Below, one piece after another: positions 1 through 13,321 of a stretch of 64,000 bases of DNA. The translations under genes and the position numbers were made by a program. The notes beneath the pieces are model-generated. The model had not been told where the DNA came from and made no database searches. It saw nothing but the letters and a program-made list of their open reading frames with translations. Numbering within the stretch: the stretch's first letter is position 1; every line of letters starts with the position of its first letter. The stretch is taken from positions 1 through 64,000 of the forward strand of contig CAVRHO010000002.1 of the NCBI GenBank assembly GCA_963721065.1, written 5' to 3'. The DNA comes from CAWBLP01 sp963721065. Its GTDB lineage: Bacteria; Pseudomonadota; Alphaproteobacteria; Acetobacterales; Acetobacteraceae.

Positions 1-208
1 GTGGCTGATTGGACGGCTTTTGACGGGACTGGGTTGGCTAGATTGACCTGGGCTTGTTGGAGCTGTTGGGGTGTTGTTGTGATGTATCTCTGCATACGTG
101 ACAGTAAACGCTTCGATAGTGTCCTGTTCCTTCTGGAGACGGTTGGGATGGGAAGACGAGTTCGGGTCCGTTCATTGAGGCCTTGGGTGAGAGCCTGGGG
201 CTGGAGAT
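1..208 (+). promoter_or_regulatory. Leader region upstream of the rRNA operon
   Basis: No protein gene is credible here. The stretch precedes the 16S gene and should hold the rRNA promoter and leader. TTGAC-type hexamers that could be -35 elements occur at 20-25 (TTGACG) and 43-48 (TTGACC), but I see no well-spaced TATAAT-like partner, so no start site is assigned. The region is richer in T and G than most of the window. Confidence 0.4.
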
Positions 209-1701
<1,493 letters not shown>

Positions 1702-1897
1702 AGGAAGTGTCCTGACGAACTTTCGGGTTCTTGGGATGCTCCGAACAAGTCACCGGTGGATGCCGGTGGCGGCTCAGTATCGTTGGTAGCCGTTCGGTCG
1801 GCGCCGCCAGCGTATCCCTTCCCCGCGATAGACGTGCCGATGGCGCCCCCTGCCCTGTTGGGTGTGGTGGCTGCGCTGTCGGACGGCGCCCCGTTCG

Positions 1898-1974
<77 letters not shown>

Positions 1975-2008
1975 TCCTGATGGATGATGGATCTCTCTCC
2001 TGGCGTGA

Positions 2009-2084
2009 GGGGACGTAGCTCAGCTGGGAGAGCACCTGCTTTGCAAGCAGGGGGTCGTCGGTTCGAACCCGATCGTCTCCACCA
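2009..2084 (+). tRNA. tRNA-Ala (anticodon TGC)
   Basis: Cloverleaf with acceptor GGGGACG pairing to CGTCTCC (one G-T pair), anticodon TGC at 2042-2044 in loop TTTGCAA, T-arm GTTCGAACC and encoded CCA at 2082-2084. It is the second tRNA of the Ile-Ala pair in the rRNA spacer, 34 bases after tRNA-Ile. Confidence 0.97.
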
Positions 2085-2588
2085 GGCCCGGAGTTCAGGG
2101 TTGGTGTCGAGATGATGGTGTTTGGGTCTGTCGCGGAGAAGCGAAAGAATTCGGCATGGGCGGTTCCGCAGTGCGGGGCCGGTTTTGTCGTTTGCGTTGC
2201 CCTGTTGGGGCGGCGCCGATCTTTGTCAGGGTGAATCAGGTTCTGGTGCGTCTCTGGGCGTGCCGCGGTCGCATGTCTGACCGGATGGCTGTGGGGTTTG
2301 GTCCCCGTAAGCGTCCAGCGACCCGGCGTGAGCGTTCAGAGGCGTGTAGCGATCGTATTGGTCGCACTTTCTTGGTGCGCGGGCTTCGGCCGGCGGCTTT
2401 GGAGGGGCGATGCGATGCGATCCTGTTATGTGCTGAGCAAGAGAGGTCTGCTGTGAGCAGGACCGCCTCGGTTCGGCGATGGGTGAAAGCGATCGGGACA
2501 CGTCCTGATCACTGGCGACCGATCACCGGCCACTGAGGATGGTTTCTGTGCATGGTGGAAGATCCCTGGATCAGATCCAGGGAAGGTT
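2085..2588 (+). other. Spacer between tRNA-Ala and 23S rRNA
   Basis: About 500 bases of transcribed spacer with no recognisable gene. Open frames cross it on both strands but none resembles a protein. It should contain the processing stem for the 23S precursor, and the bases flanking 2560-2590 (GGATCAGATCCAGG-like palindromes) could form part of it. Confidence 0.6.
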
Positions 2589-5328
<2,740 letters not shown>

Positions 5329-5469
5329 TCCACCGCACCAACGCGGTGGAAACACCATGCATGGAAATCATCCTCAGACCACTCCATGCAGCACATAACG
5401 CACACGCACCAGAACCCCTCCCCCCTGATCAACACCGATCACTGGTCACCGACCACTGATCCCCGACAG

Positions 5470-5611
5470 GGTGGATTGGACGACCTGGTGGTTCCGGCGG
5501 AGGGCCCGCACCCGATCCCATCCCGAACTCGGCCGTGAAAACCTCCAGCGCCAATGGTACTGTGCCTCAAGGCACGGGAGAGTAGGTCGCCGCCAGGTCT
5601 TCCAATCCACC
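5470..5611 (+). repeat. Inverted repeat flanking 5S rRNA (processing stem)
   Basis: GGTGGATTGGA at 5470-5480 is the exact reverse complement of TCCAATCCACC at 5601-5611. The two arms sit directly outside 5S rRNA and extend its closing helix by 11 perfect base pairs. In the precursor they would form one long stem of the kind cut by ribonucleases during 5S maturation. The pairing is seen directly; the role is inferred. Confidence 0.75.
5482..5599 (+). rRNA. 5S ribosomal RNA
   Basis: About 118 bases. The ends pair through GACCTGG (5482-5488) and CCAGGTC (5593-5599). The internal block CCCGATCCCATCCCGAACTC at 5511-5530 is diagnostic of bacterial 5S rRNA. It lies about 150 bases after 23S and is followed by tRNA-fMet in the same operon. 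Confidence 0.95.
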
Positions 5612-5628
5612 CTCACCTCCCCTACCCC

Positions 5629-5705
<77 letters not shown>

Positions 5706-5720
5706 ACGACAGTTGACTGG

Positions 5721-5768
5721 CAAGGCCATGCCCGCGAACCCCCGTTCCGGACATGGCCTTGTTCTGTT
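5721..5768 (+). terminator. Rho-independent terminator after tRNA-fMet (inside the island)
   Basis: CAAGGCCATG at 5721-5730 pairs perfectly with CATGGCCTTG at 5752-5761, and a T-rich run (TTCTGTTT) follows. It would end the rRNA operon transcript in its present state. A second good terminator stands beyond the right att copy at 21317, which is probably the ancestral one. Confidence 0.7.
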
Positions 5769-5902
5769 TGCGCGCCGGCAGCCCGCACCCGAGCAGCGAC
5801 AGAAGCTCCGCCAGGTCGCCGTGAAGTTCCACACGCGGTCCGTCCCGAGCGGCGTCGTCCGGCGTCAGCACGACCCGCGCTATCAGGCTTCGCAGGATCT
5901 CC

Positions 5903-6600
5903 GTAAGCGCCCGGTCAGCTCCGCCTGGGTTGGTCCTCTGAGAGGCGGGTATGATGTGGATCAGGCAGCGTTGCGCTGATCGAGCCTCACCCGGGCGGTG
6001 GTGAGGTTCCACGGTAGCAGTTTACGGACCCGCTTGACCGGATGTTCGGCGATGCGACCCAGCACCTGGCGCAGGTAATCCTCGGGATCGAGGCCGTTCA
6101 GCTTCGCCGTCTCGGTCAGCGTGTAGATTGCCGCGGCCCGCTCGCCCCCGGCGTCCGAGCCCGCGAACAGCCAGTTCTTCCGGCCCAGCGCCACCGGCCG
6201 CATCACCCGCCCGGCCGCCATCACGTGCGCACCGATAGCCGCGATCAGCGGGCGCATCAGCGCCGCCGTCTGGCCAACCCAGGCGGCCAGGATCGAACGG
6301 TCCAGGTCGACGCCGTTGCGGGTGTAGATCTCCGCCCGGCGATACAGCGGCAGGTGGTCGCAGTATTTGGCCTGCGCGTTCCGGTCGATTGTGATCGCCA
6401 ATCTCCGGCGGATCGGCAGGTCGGGCGCCGGGGCCAGGCGCTGCTTAAGCTGCTCGTTGCGCAGCACCTGTTCCTGCAAGCCGTTGCGCGCGGCTTGCAG
6501 TTCGGCCGACAGCCGGCGCAACGCGATCACGTTGTCCGGCAGGGTTTCGGTGTCGAGCGGGGCTGGCATGGCGCGAATCGTCCATCATCGATTGGCGTCG
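5903..6600 (-). mobile_element. IS66-family element, internally deleted remnant
   Basis: The left end starts with GTAAGCGCCCGGTCAGC at 5903, matching the GTAAGCG terminal inverted repeat common to IS66-family elements. It encloses a shortened transposase frame at 5961-6569. I could not find a matching CGCTTAC right end, so the right border (about 6600) is approximate and the element is probably truncated there. It interrupts the recombinase remnant on its left. Confidence 0.6.
5961..6569 (-). pseudogene. IS66-family transposase, internally deleted
   Basis: The 202-residue frame joins pieces of a protein normally of about 500 residues. Residues 1-50 resemble the N-terminal helical region (ALRRLSAELQAARNGLQEQ). 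Residues near 68-110 match the region around DHLPLYRRAEIYTRNGVDLD. From about residue 130 it carries the C-terminal IS66 block (GRKNWLFAGSDAGGERAA, then IYTLTETAKLNGLDPEDYL and the HPVKR..LLPWNL end). Most of the DDE catalytic core and the N-terminal zinc-binding domain are missing although the frame stays open, so it cannot be an active transposase. It sits within the IS remnant beside tRNA-fMet. Confidence 0.8.
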
Positions 6601-6723
6601 CTCCAAGATCTTTCTGCGCCTAGCCTACCATTTCCGGACGCATTCTCGCGCTACCGCCTGAGGCAGTCGCGACAGGGTCTTCCAGACTCTCTGCCTCGCC
6701 GCATAAACCGCGGAAACCCGAGT

Positions 6724-8616
6724 TCAGGGGGTATCGGCCGCCGCCCCGTCCTGGTGATGCGGCGAGCCCTCGGGCGGAAATGGCAGTGTGTCGGCCAGCC
6801 TTGCCTTCTCCGCCGCCTCGAACTCGGGGAAGGGCAGCCGATGGGCCGCTCGCCAGGCCTCGACCTCGGCCCCCACCGTCGCCGCCCGCTCGACGCTCGG
6901 GGCTTGGTCGCTGGCCATGTAGACCGTTCGCGAGGGGAAGGCGAAGCCGGTGCCGGCCTCCTCGACGATGTCCTTGATCCGGAAGTTGAGATCCTCGCGG
7001 ATGCCCAGATACTCGTTGTAGTCCGCCGAGCTCACATAGGCGAAGATATCGATGTCGAGGGAGGACGTTCCGTAATCCATGAAGCGGACGCGCGCCGGGT
7101 CCGGGCTGACCCGGACGTGGCGGATCAGCATCTCTCGGATCCTCGTCAGCACGTAGCGCAGCTGCTCGCTCGTGGTCTCGTAGCGGAGCCCGATCACGGT
7201 ATGGAACAGCATCCGGTCGCGGCGCGTGAAATTGACGATCTGTAGCTGTGAGAAGTCGGCATTCGGCACCGAGATCACGGTCCGGTCCATTCCGCGGATC
7301 CTGGTCGAGCGCAGCCCAATCTGCTCGACCGTGCCCCTCTTGTCGCCGAAGACGCAAAAGTCGCCGACGCCGATCGGCTTGTCGGCGAAGAGGACGAAGC
7401 CGGCAATGATGTTCTCGAGCAGGGGCCGCACGGCGAGCGCTATCGCGAGGCCGCCGACGCCCAGGCCCGCCAGTAGCGGCCCTACCGGCACGCCCAGCTG
7501 CGTCGCCGCGTGGATCGCCACATAAAGTACGGCGAAGATGCTCAGGAGCTGGAACACAAGACGGACGAGCTGCGTGTCGAGGTTGGCCGGGCGCATGCCC
7601 TGGCTCCGGACGACGGCCTCTCCGATCCGGTTGACGACCAGGGCGGCGAGCCAGGCAATCGCGGCGTAGAACAGGGCGTCGATGACGGACGAGACGAATG
7701 CGCCCACCTGCCCTGTCAGCAGTAGCGCGTTGAGGGCCGAGAAGCCCAGAGCGAAGGTCAGCATGATGGTGGCAATCGCCGCCAATGGCTGCCCGATCCT
7801 GAGCAGCACCGGGAGATCCTGAAGGTGGCGATCGACACGCTTGCCTAACCAAGCGGCGATCGCGATGGTGCCGGCGGCGATAAGGGCGAGGATCGCCAGG
7901 CCCGCCCACTTCCACACTGGCTGATCGAGGAAGGTGGCGTAGGCGCCCGCCGGCAGGCGCTGGGTCCAGGTGGCGAGCGCGTGCGGCATGCTCCGGCCGG
8001 GGCCGAGACGATAGGCGTCGAACGCATCGGGCGTCGCGGTCGGGCTGGGCCTGACAGGCAGATGTTGAACGAGCTCGAAGAACTTGGGAAGCCGGGCGAC
8101 GGTCTCCTTGGTGAAGAGATACTCTCCGGCGCGCGCGCCCTTCTCCTGGCGGCCGATCACAATCTCCGTGTCGGGGATCCGCCAGCTCTCGAGCGGATGG
8201 GCAGCTACCGCATCCTTGCCCGGGACCTGCTCCGGCGGCGGCAGCGCGATGCGCTGAAGCACGCCCTTGAGGAGGAAGCCCATCTCTACCCCTCGCTGCT
8301 GGTAGGAGGCCTTGGGAATGTCGCTGAGGTCGAGGCATCTGAGCGCCCGAATGAGCGGAACCTCGACCTTCCCGATCGGGGCACCTTTCTTCCAGCGGAC
8401 GACGGCCTCGTGGAAGTTGTTGAGGAAGCTCCCCAGCGTATCGCGGGGGCTCGAGGTGTCGGGCGGTGCCAGCGGACTGTCGCTCCCGGGTGTTGCGGAC
8501 GTAGCCGCCTCGATAGGGGGCGCGGGATCGGCCCGAGCCGTCGTCGCCGCGAGCAGGACGAGCGCAAGGCCGAGCAGCAGACGAGACGGGCGACCAAATG
8601 CCGGGAGAGCAGGCAT
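6724..8616 (-). CDS. MscS-family mechanosensitive ion channel
   Basis: A 630-residue inner-membrane channel that should open under membrane tension and release solutes on hypo-osmotic shock. A signal peptide covers residues 1-29 (ending TTARA). A periplasmic domain of about 200 residues follows, then several membrane helices from about residue 235. The pore-lining helix region is near 380-400 (GPLLAGLGVGGLAIALA), followed by the typical beta-domain stretch GVGDFCVFGDKRGTVEQIGL and the C-terminal alpha/beta cage. The tail after about residue 575 is extra and acidic/proline-rich. It is much longer than E. coli MscS, so it belongs to the long MscS-like group with a periplasmic N-terminus. It is the first intact cargo gene of the island, transcribed toward the IS remnant, and no operon partner is seen. 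Confidence 0.9.
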   Translation of the reverse strand: MPALPAFGRPSRLLLGLALVLLAATTARADPAPPIEAATSATPGSDSPLAPPDTSSPRDTLGSFLNNFHEAVVRWKKGAPIGKVEVPLIRALRCLDLSDIPKASYQQRGVEMGFLLKGVLQRIALPPPEQVPGKDAVAAHPLESWRIPDTEIVIGRQEKGARAGEYLFTKETVARLPKFFELVQHLPVRPSPTATPDAFDAYRLGPGRSMPHALATWTQRLPAGAYATFLDQPVWKWAGLAILALIAAGTIAIAAWLGKRVDRHLQDLPVLLRIGQPLAAIATIMLTFALGFSALNALLLTGQVGAFVSSVIDALFYAAIAWLAALVVNRIGEAVVRSQGMRPANLDTQLVRLVFQLLSIFAVLYVAIHAATQLGVPVGPLLAGLGVGGLAIALAVRPLLENIIAGFVLFADKPIGVGDFCVFGDKRGTVEQIGLRSTRIRGMDRTVISVPNADFSQLQIVNFTRRDRMLFHTVIGLRYETTSEQLRYVLTRIREMLIRHVRVSPDPARVRFMDYGTSSLDIDIFAYVSSADYNEYLGIREDLNFRIKDIVEEAGTGFAFPSRTVYMASDQAPSVERAATVGAEVEAWRAAHRLPFPEFEAAEKARLADTLPFPPEGSPHHQDGAAADTP

Positions 8617-9291
8617 GACATCTCGCTCCTCGTGCAGTCGGCGCCAGGAGTCTGCGCCGCCGTCCTATTGATTGGCCAGGCGGGCCAACCTGCCGGCGCG
8701 GCGGTATTCGCGCAAGCGCTATAGCTCGCGTACCGAGCGTACGGTGGCACGCGTGCGCATCTCGAGTCGATGTGAAGTACATCGCTCGGTCCATGGCCAT
8801 CCTTGTACTCCAGCTACATGGAGGGCCGCTGTTGTCCGCGCGCCCGGCGCGGCGACAGCCGGGACGGACACAAGGGCTCATTGCAGATCGACCATGGTCT
8901 GCTTTGCGCTCCCGATAGCGGAAGCCACCAGTCCAGCACTCAGGGGGCAATTTTGGACGCCGATCCCCCGCATCAGGGGAGCAAAATTGCACGTCGAACA
9001 CAATCGAATTGCTGCAACGGATCCGCGAGGGCCGAGTTCAACCTCGGTCGGCTGCGTCTTCGGGGCGACGTGCGCCTGCTGTCTTGGAAGTAGTCCCGGC
9101 AGCCGGATAAAGCGCCCTATCGCGGGCATTTCTGTACAATCTGGAATTCAGTTAAGTGTCCGTTGGGAAAGATCCGCGGGACAAAAAATGTTGGGCGTCC
9201 AGCGTGAACCCAGCGCGAGAGGTGGTGGCTTCGAGGCACTTTTCCGACGGACACTAAATCCGGCAGGTCGCGAAAGATAGAGACAACCTCG
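8617..9291. other. Non-coding stretch in the island
   Basis: About 675 bases between the MscS gene and the usp remnant with no credible gene. It must hold the promoter of the MscS gene (minus strand). Frames on both strands are open by chance because of GC content. A short piece near 8940-9000 could be decayed insertion-sequence DNA, but I cannot name it. Confidence 0.5.
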
Positions 9292-9487
9292 GTGGCTAAC
9301 ACGATTGGCGCAATCGCACGGGAGCTTTCTGCGGATCTCGTCGTCGTCGGGTACTCACGGCCGCACCGGCGTCACAAAGCTTTTGCTTGGCAGCGTGGCC
9401 GAAGAGGTTTTGCGCTTCGCGGTTTACGACGTTATGGCTGTCCCTCAAAAAGCAACTGCAACGGGCCGAGCGGGCGTGTCGCACTGA
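9292..9487 (+). pseudogene. Universal stress protein (UspA) remnant, frameshifted
   Basis: The frame from 9292 reads GAIARELSADLVVVG. After one surplus base near 9352 the next frame continues THGRTGVTKLLLGSVAEEVL. Together these are the C-terminal nucleotide-binding block of UspA proteins (ADL.V.GTHGR.G....LLGSVAE). The N-terminal part of the domain cannot be found upstream, so the gene is both truncated and frameshifted. It directly precedes an intact two-domain usp gene and may be the remains of a tandem copy. Confidence 0.65.
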
Positions 9488-9537
9488 ACTGTTCGCGATG
9501 ATTTTGGTTGACAGCATCCAAAAGGGAGGTGGCGTCA

Positions 9538-10395
9538 ATGCGGATTCTTGTTGCTTCGGACCTGACTGCGCGCTCCGACCGGGCACTTGCGCGAGGATTC
9601 CTATTGGCTCGGCAACTGGATTCCGAGCTACGCGTCCTGCATGTGGTCAATGCGCGCCTTCCTGACGCACTCCGATCGCACACAGTGGAGTGGGCAAGAC
9701 AGTCGCTCTCGCGGGACATCGAAAGGATGGAAGCAGCAACCGGGAGGCGGGCAAGCCTGGAGGTTGTTGCCGAAGATCCGGGATCCTACATCGTTCGTAA
9801 TGCGGAATCGAACGGGACGGATTTGTTCCTGCTCGGAGTCCATCCGGGATCAGGGGATGCTTCCAGGACATTCAGTGAGACAACGGCAGGAAGAATCTTA
9901 AAATCGAGTCTCACAGCAGCCCTTCTCGTGAGGGACGACGCAGTTGAGCCCTATCGAAGCGTGGTGATCGGTGTAGACTTCTCGATGTACTCCAGGGCTG
10001 CGATCAGGCAAGCGGTACAGATTGCGCCGTCTGCCGTTGTTCATTTGGTGCATGCGTTTCATGTGCCGTTCAAGAGCCGCCTTGGCGATGCGAGTTTCAT
10101 CAATGAGATCGCATATGATCATCGGCTGGAATTTGATGCGTTCCTCAAGGAAGAGATGGCGGCGCTAGGGCAGCGGGCCCATGAACTCGGCGTTGTTCCG
10201 GGAAACCTCGAAAGCCACATCGAGGAGGGCCCACCGGAGCAGGTTCTGCGCACACTGCGTAACGCCGTTGGCGGCGACCTCATCGTCTTGGCTACGCATG
10301 GCAGAGGCGCCGTATCCCGCGCGATCTGGGGCAGCGTCGCCATCGAACTGCTCAGCGATCCGCCCTGTGATGTGCTGGTCATAAAGCCATTCTGA
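9538..10395 (+). CDS. Universal stress protein, two tandem USP domains
   Basis: 285 residues with two UspA-like domains in tandem. Domain 1 starts MRILVASDLTARSDRAL and runs to about residue 140. Domain 2 starts near residue 147 (SVVIGVDFSMYSRAAI) and ends with the nucleotide-binding signature LATHGRGAVSRAIWGSVA plus the terminal strand CDVLVIKPF. The first domain lacks the clean G-2x-G-9x-G(S/T) loop, so only the second is likely to bind ATP. ATG at 9538 is chosen over an upstream TTG (9508) because GGGAGG lies at 9524-9529. USP proteins act in the cytoplasm during starvation, osmotic or oxygen stress. It ends 4 bases before the convergent antiporter operon with no visible terminator between. 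Confidence 0.9.
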   Translation: MRILVASDLTARSDRALARGFLLARQLDSELRVLHVVNARLPDALRSHTVEWARQSLSRDIERMEAATGRRASLEVVAEDPGSYIVRNAESNGTDLFLLGVHPGSGDASRTFSETTAGRILKSSLTAALLVRDDAVEPYRSVVIGVDFSMYSRAAIRQAVQIAPSAVVHLVHAFHVPFKSRLGDASFINEIAYDHRLEFDAFLKEEMAALGQRAHELGVVPGNLESHIEEGPPEQVLRTLRNAVGGDLIVLATHGRGAVSRAIWGSVAIELLSDPPCDVLVIKPF

Positions 10396-10399
10396 TAAG

Positions 10400-13321
10400 T
10401 CACGGCAATTCAAAGAGCAGGACAAGGATGAGCCACAGCAGCATGAAGGCGAGTCCCGTAAGCGGCGGATAGCGCAGCAGCGCCTCGGCGCGTCCCAGCG
10501 GAATCCGCACCGGCAGCCGTCGCCCGGGACGGATCGGAAGCGCGCGTTGGCAGGCGGAATGGAACTCTTCCCCAAGGCGGACTGGCCCAAACCGCGACAG
10601 GGGCAGCCCTTCGACCAGGGTGAAGATGTCGCCCTCGGGCACTGTCACCCGCAGGGAACGCCCCCTCCGGCCGAACAGCCACCCCGCCAGCACCACGGCC
10701 CCTCCTGTCGCCACGGGAAGCGCCGCGTGGGCAAGGCCGGCAGGCGCCAGCGCAGCAGAAACCACGCCGGGCAGCGCGGCCAGCGCATAGATCCAGGGCG
10801 CCGCCAGGGCGACGAGTGCCGCGATCACCGCCACGACCGCCGAGGCGCCGGCGGGTGCCCGCCAGGTCAGCCACAGGAGCCGCCCCATCATCAGGGTGGT
10901 GGCGAACGAGGTGAGCGGCAGGACCGATGCCAGCCACGCCGGCGCGTCGTGCTCGAGCCCCAGCTTGGCCAGTGCGCTGCCCGTAACCGGCGTGCCGGCG
11001 AGTGCCAGCGCCAGGGGGAGGATGATCCATCTGCCGCCGCGCACGCCCAGGCTGAGCAGCAGGGCTGCCTTCACCACGCCATGCTGGAGGACGAACAGCG
11101 GCAGCGCGGTGGAACCGGGTACCGCGGCCACCCCGGCCATCAGGATGCCCATCTGGCTCATGGTCGAATAGCCGAGCAATGCTGCCGGACGCTGCTGCAG
11201 ACTGCCGAGGACGGCACCGGTCAGCGCCACGATGATGCCGGCCACCGCCAGAGCATGGGACAGGGAAACGCCCGACCAGCCCCACTCGGGGAGAAAGCGC
11301 AGCCAGCCGACCGCCGCCGCGGAAGACAGCACACCGCCGATCAGGGCGGCCGCGGCGGGCGGGGCTGCCTGGTAGGTGGGTGCCAGGGCCACGTGGAACG
11401 GGGGCACGCCCAGCTTGGCCCCGAAGCCGATGAGCAGCAGCAGCGGCACGACGGCACCGGTTATGCCGGAGGACCACGCCATCACGCCGGAAAGCGCCAC
11501 CATTTCTCCGGTCAGCGCGAGGCCGAGGTAGAGGCGCCCTGCGCGCCGGGCTTCATCGGTCCCGGTGGCGATCACCAGGGGGTACGACGCCACCGTCATG
11601 ACCGAGAAGGCAACGTAGTAGGCCAGCGGCTGGACCGCGGTCAGGCAGCCGGCCGCACCCAGCAGGGTGCCGGCCGTCGCCAGTGCGGTGCGCCATGACC
11701 ATCCCGGGTCGGCGGGCATGCGGACCACGGCCAGGACCGACATGACAGCCATTGCCGGCAGCATCGCACCGGCCAGGGCGTCCATTCTGAAGGCCTGCCC
11801 CAGCCAGATCCGGGACAGGACGTCCGCAGGCAACACCGCCGTCAGGTATTGCTGGTCGGCGATGAAGCGGATCAGTGTCAGGGGACCGACCGGCGAACCG
11901 GCAAAGACGCCCAGGAGTATCACCAGCGCGCCGGTCACCAGGGTCGGCCACAACAGGGCCGGCTGCGCTTCCCCGCTATCGGCGCCCGGCGGCGCCGGAC
12001 GGAACCAGGCAATCCGAAGAATGGGCAGGAAGTATGCGGCGTTGAGCAGGCTGCTGAGCATCAGCACGGCCACCGCCCAGGACTGGCCGGCGGCCAGCGC
12101 CCCGGTTCCCAGGTACCACTTGCTGACGAACCCGGCGAAGGGCGGCAGGCCGATCATGCCGAACGCCGCGACCGAGAAGGCCGTCATCGTCCACGGCATG
12201 CGCCGGCCCATGCCGTCCAGCTCGCTGATGCGGTGCAGCCCGTGGGTTTCCGCGATGTTGCCGGCGCAGAAGAACAGGGTGATCTTCATGATGCCCTGGT
12301 TCACCAGGTGCACCAGCCCGCCGATGGTGGCGACCGGGCCGAACAGGGCAACGCCAAGGATGACATAGGAGACCTGGCTGACGGTGGAGAAAGCCAGCCG
12401 GCGCTTGAGGTCGTCCTGCCCCAGCGCGCGCAGCGAGCCCCACATGATCGTCGCCGCGGCCAGTATGGCCAGCGCATGCATGGCCCCCAGGTCGCTGGCC
12501 AGGGTCACTCCATAGATATCGTAAACCAGGCGCACGATGCCGAAGGCGCCGGCCTTCACCACCGCCACCGCATGCAGAAGCGCGCTGACCGGAGCAGGCG
12601 CCACCATCGCCCGGGGCAGCCACCCATCGAGCGGGATCAGCGCGGTCTTCACCCCCAGCCCGACGACGAACAGGGCAAAGATCGCCTGCAGCGCCAGCCG
12701 GTGCCCGGCCGCCACGTGCCCGAGCGCGCCGCCGTGTTCGGCAAACGCCACCGGGCCGGCCAGCGCATACAGCCAGATCGTTGCCACCAGCAGGACCGCC
12801 CCCGCCGGAACGGAGTACAGCAGGTAGATGGTGCCGGCGCGCAGGGCCTGCGTCGTTCCGCGATGGACGATCAGCGGATAGGTCGAGAGGGTCAGAAGTT
12901 CGTAGAAGATCAGGAAGGTAAACGGATTGCCGGCCATGGCGATGCCGACGGTCGCCGACACGCAGAGACTGAAGAAGCCGAAGAAGCGGCTGCGGTGCGG
13001 CGCGTGCTCCAGATAGCCGATGGCGTAGATCGTGGTGACCAGCCACAGGCCGGCCGACAGCGTGACGAACAGCATGGACAGGGGATCGATACGCAGCACG
13101 AAGTCGATCCCCTGGGGCAGCGTGTGCAGGCGGAACTCGAACCGCCAGCCGCGCTGGATGCCGACCAGGACCGCTGCGACCGCGCCCAGCTTGATCACTG
13201 CGCCGGCCAGGTTCAGCACCGTCCGAAGCCGGACTCGGTCGTCGGGCAGGAAGAAGATGAACAGCCCGGGGATGAGCGAACTGAACAGGATCACCAGAGG
13301 GGGAACCGCCGGCCACGTCAC
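10400..13321 (-). CDS. Fused double antiporter subunit (MrpD-like / MrpD-like)
   Basis: A 973-residue multi-pass membrane protein made of two complex-I-type proton-pumping modules in one chain. Module 1 (residues 1 to about 480) has the standard NuoL/M/N-MrpA/D core, with ELLTLSTYPLIVHRGT, the lysine helix GVKTALIPLDGWLPRAM and HAVAVVKAGAFGIVRL. Module 2 (about 500-800) repeats the plan with SVMTVASYPLVIATGT, GFGAKLGVPPFHVALAP and a weaker remainder. The last 170 residues include a hydrophilic part and a final helix. GTG at 13321 is chosen because it overlaps the TGA of the upstream gene (GTGA). It is the last gene of the mrp operon. With the preceding MrpD-like subunit the complex would have three antiporter-type modules. 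Which cation it exchanges for protons cannot be read from sequence. Confidence 0.88.
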   Translation of the reverse strand: MTWPAVPPLVILFSSLIPGLFIFFLPDDRVRLRTVLNLAGAVIKLGAVAAVLVGIQRGWRFEFRLHTLPQGIDFVLRIDPLSMLFVTLSAGLWLVTTIYAIGYLEHAPHRSRFFGFFSLCVSATVGIAMAGNPFTFLIFYELLTLSTYPLIVHRGTTQALRAGTIYLLYSVPAGAVLLVATIWLYALAGPVAFAEHGGALGHVAAGHRLALQAIFALFVVGLGVKTALIPLDGWLPRAMVAPAPVSALLHAVAVVKAGAFGIVRLVYDIYGVTLASDLGAMHALAILAAATIMWGSLRALGQDDLKRRLAFSTVSQVSYVILGVALFGPVATIGGLVHLVNQGIMKITLFFCAGNIAETHGLHRISELDGMGRRMPWTMTAFSVAAFGMIGLPPFAGFVSKWYLGTGALAAGQSWAVAVLMLSSLLNAAYFLPILRIAWFRPAPPGADSGEAQPALLWPTLVTGALVILLGVFAGSPVGPLTLIRFIADQQYLTAVLPADVLSRIWLGQAFRMDALAGAMLPAMAVMSVLAVVRMPADPGWSWRTALATAGTLLGAAGCLTAVQPLAYYVAFSVMTVASYPLVIATGTDEARRAGRLYLGLALTGEMVALSGVMAWSSGITGAVVPLLLLIGFGAKLGVPPFHVALAPTYQAAPPAAAALIGGVLSSAAAVGWLRFLPEWGWSGVSLSHALAVAGIIVALTGAVLGSLQQRPAALLGYSTMSQMGILMAGVAAVPGSTALPLFVLQHGVVKAALLLSLGVRGGRWIILPLALALAGTPVTGSALAKLGLEHDAPAWLASVLPLTSFATTLMMGRLLWLTWRAPAGASAVVAVIAALVALAAPWIYALAALPGVVSAALAPAGLAHAALPVATGGAVVLAGWLFGRRGRSLRVTVPEGDIFTLVEGLPLSRFGPVRLGEEFHSACQRALPIRPGRRLPVRIPLGRAEALLRYPPLTGLAFMLLWLILVLLFELP

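Noticed and set aside
8930..9000. Possible insertion-sequence fragment near GGGGCAATTTTGGACGCCGAT
   Set aside because: It recalls insertion-sequence ends, but I cannot match it to a named family or find a partner end.
6620..9001. 793-codon open frame on the minus strand overlapping the MscS gene
   Set aside because: Chance frame caused by high GC content. It is Arg/Pro/Gly-rich with no domain, and the overlapping frame is a convincing MscS channel with signal peptide.
9508..9521. FNR-like box TTGACAGCATCCAA before the usp gene
   Set aside because: It overlaps the ribosome-binding region directly before ATG 9538 and has a poor second half, so a regulatory role is unlikely.
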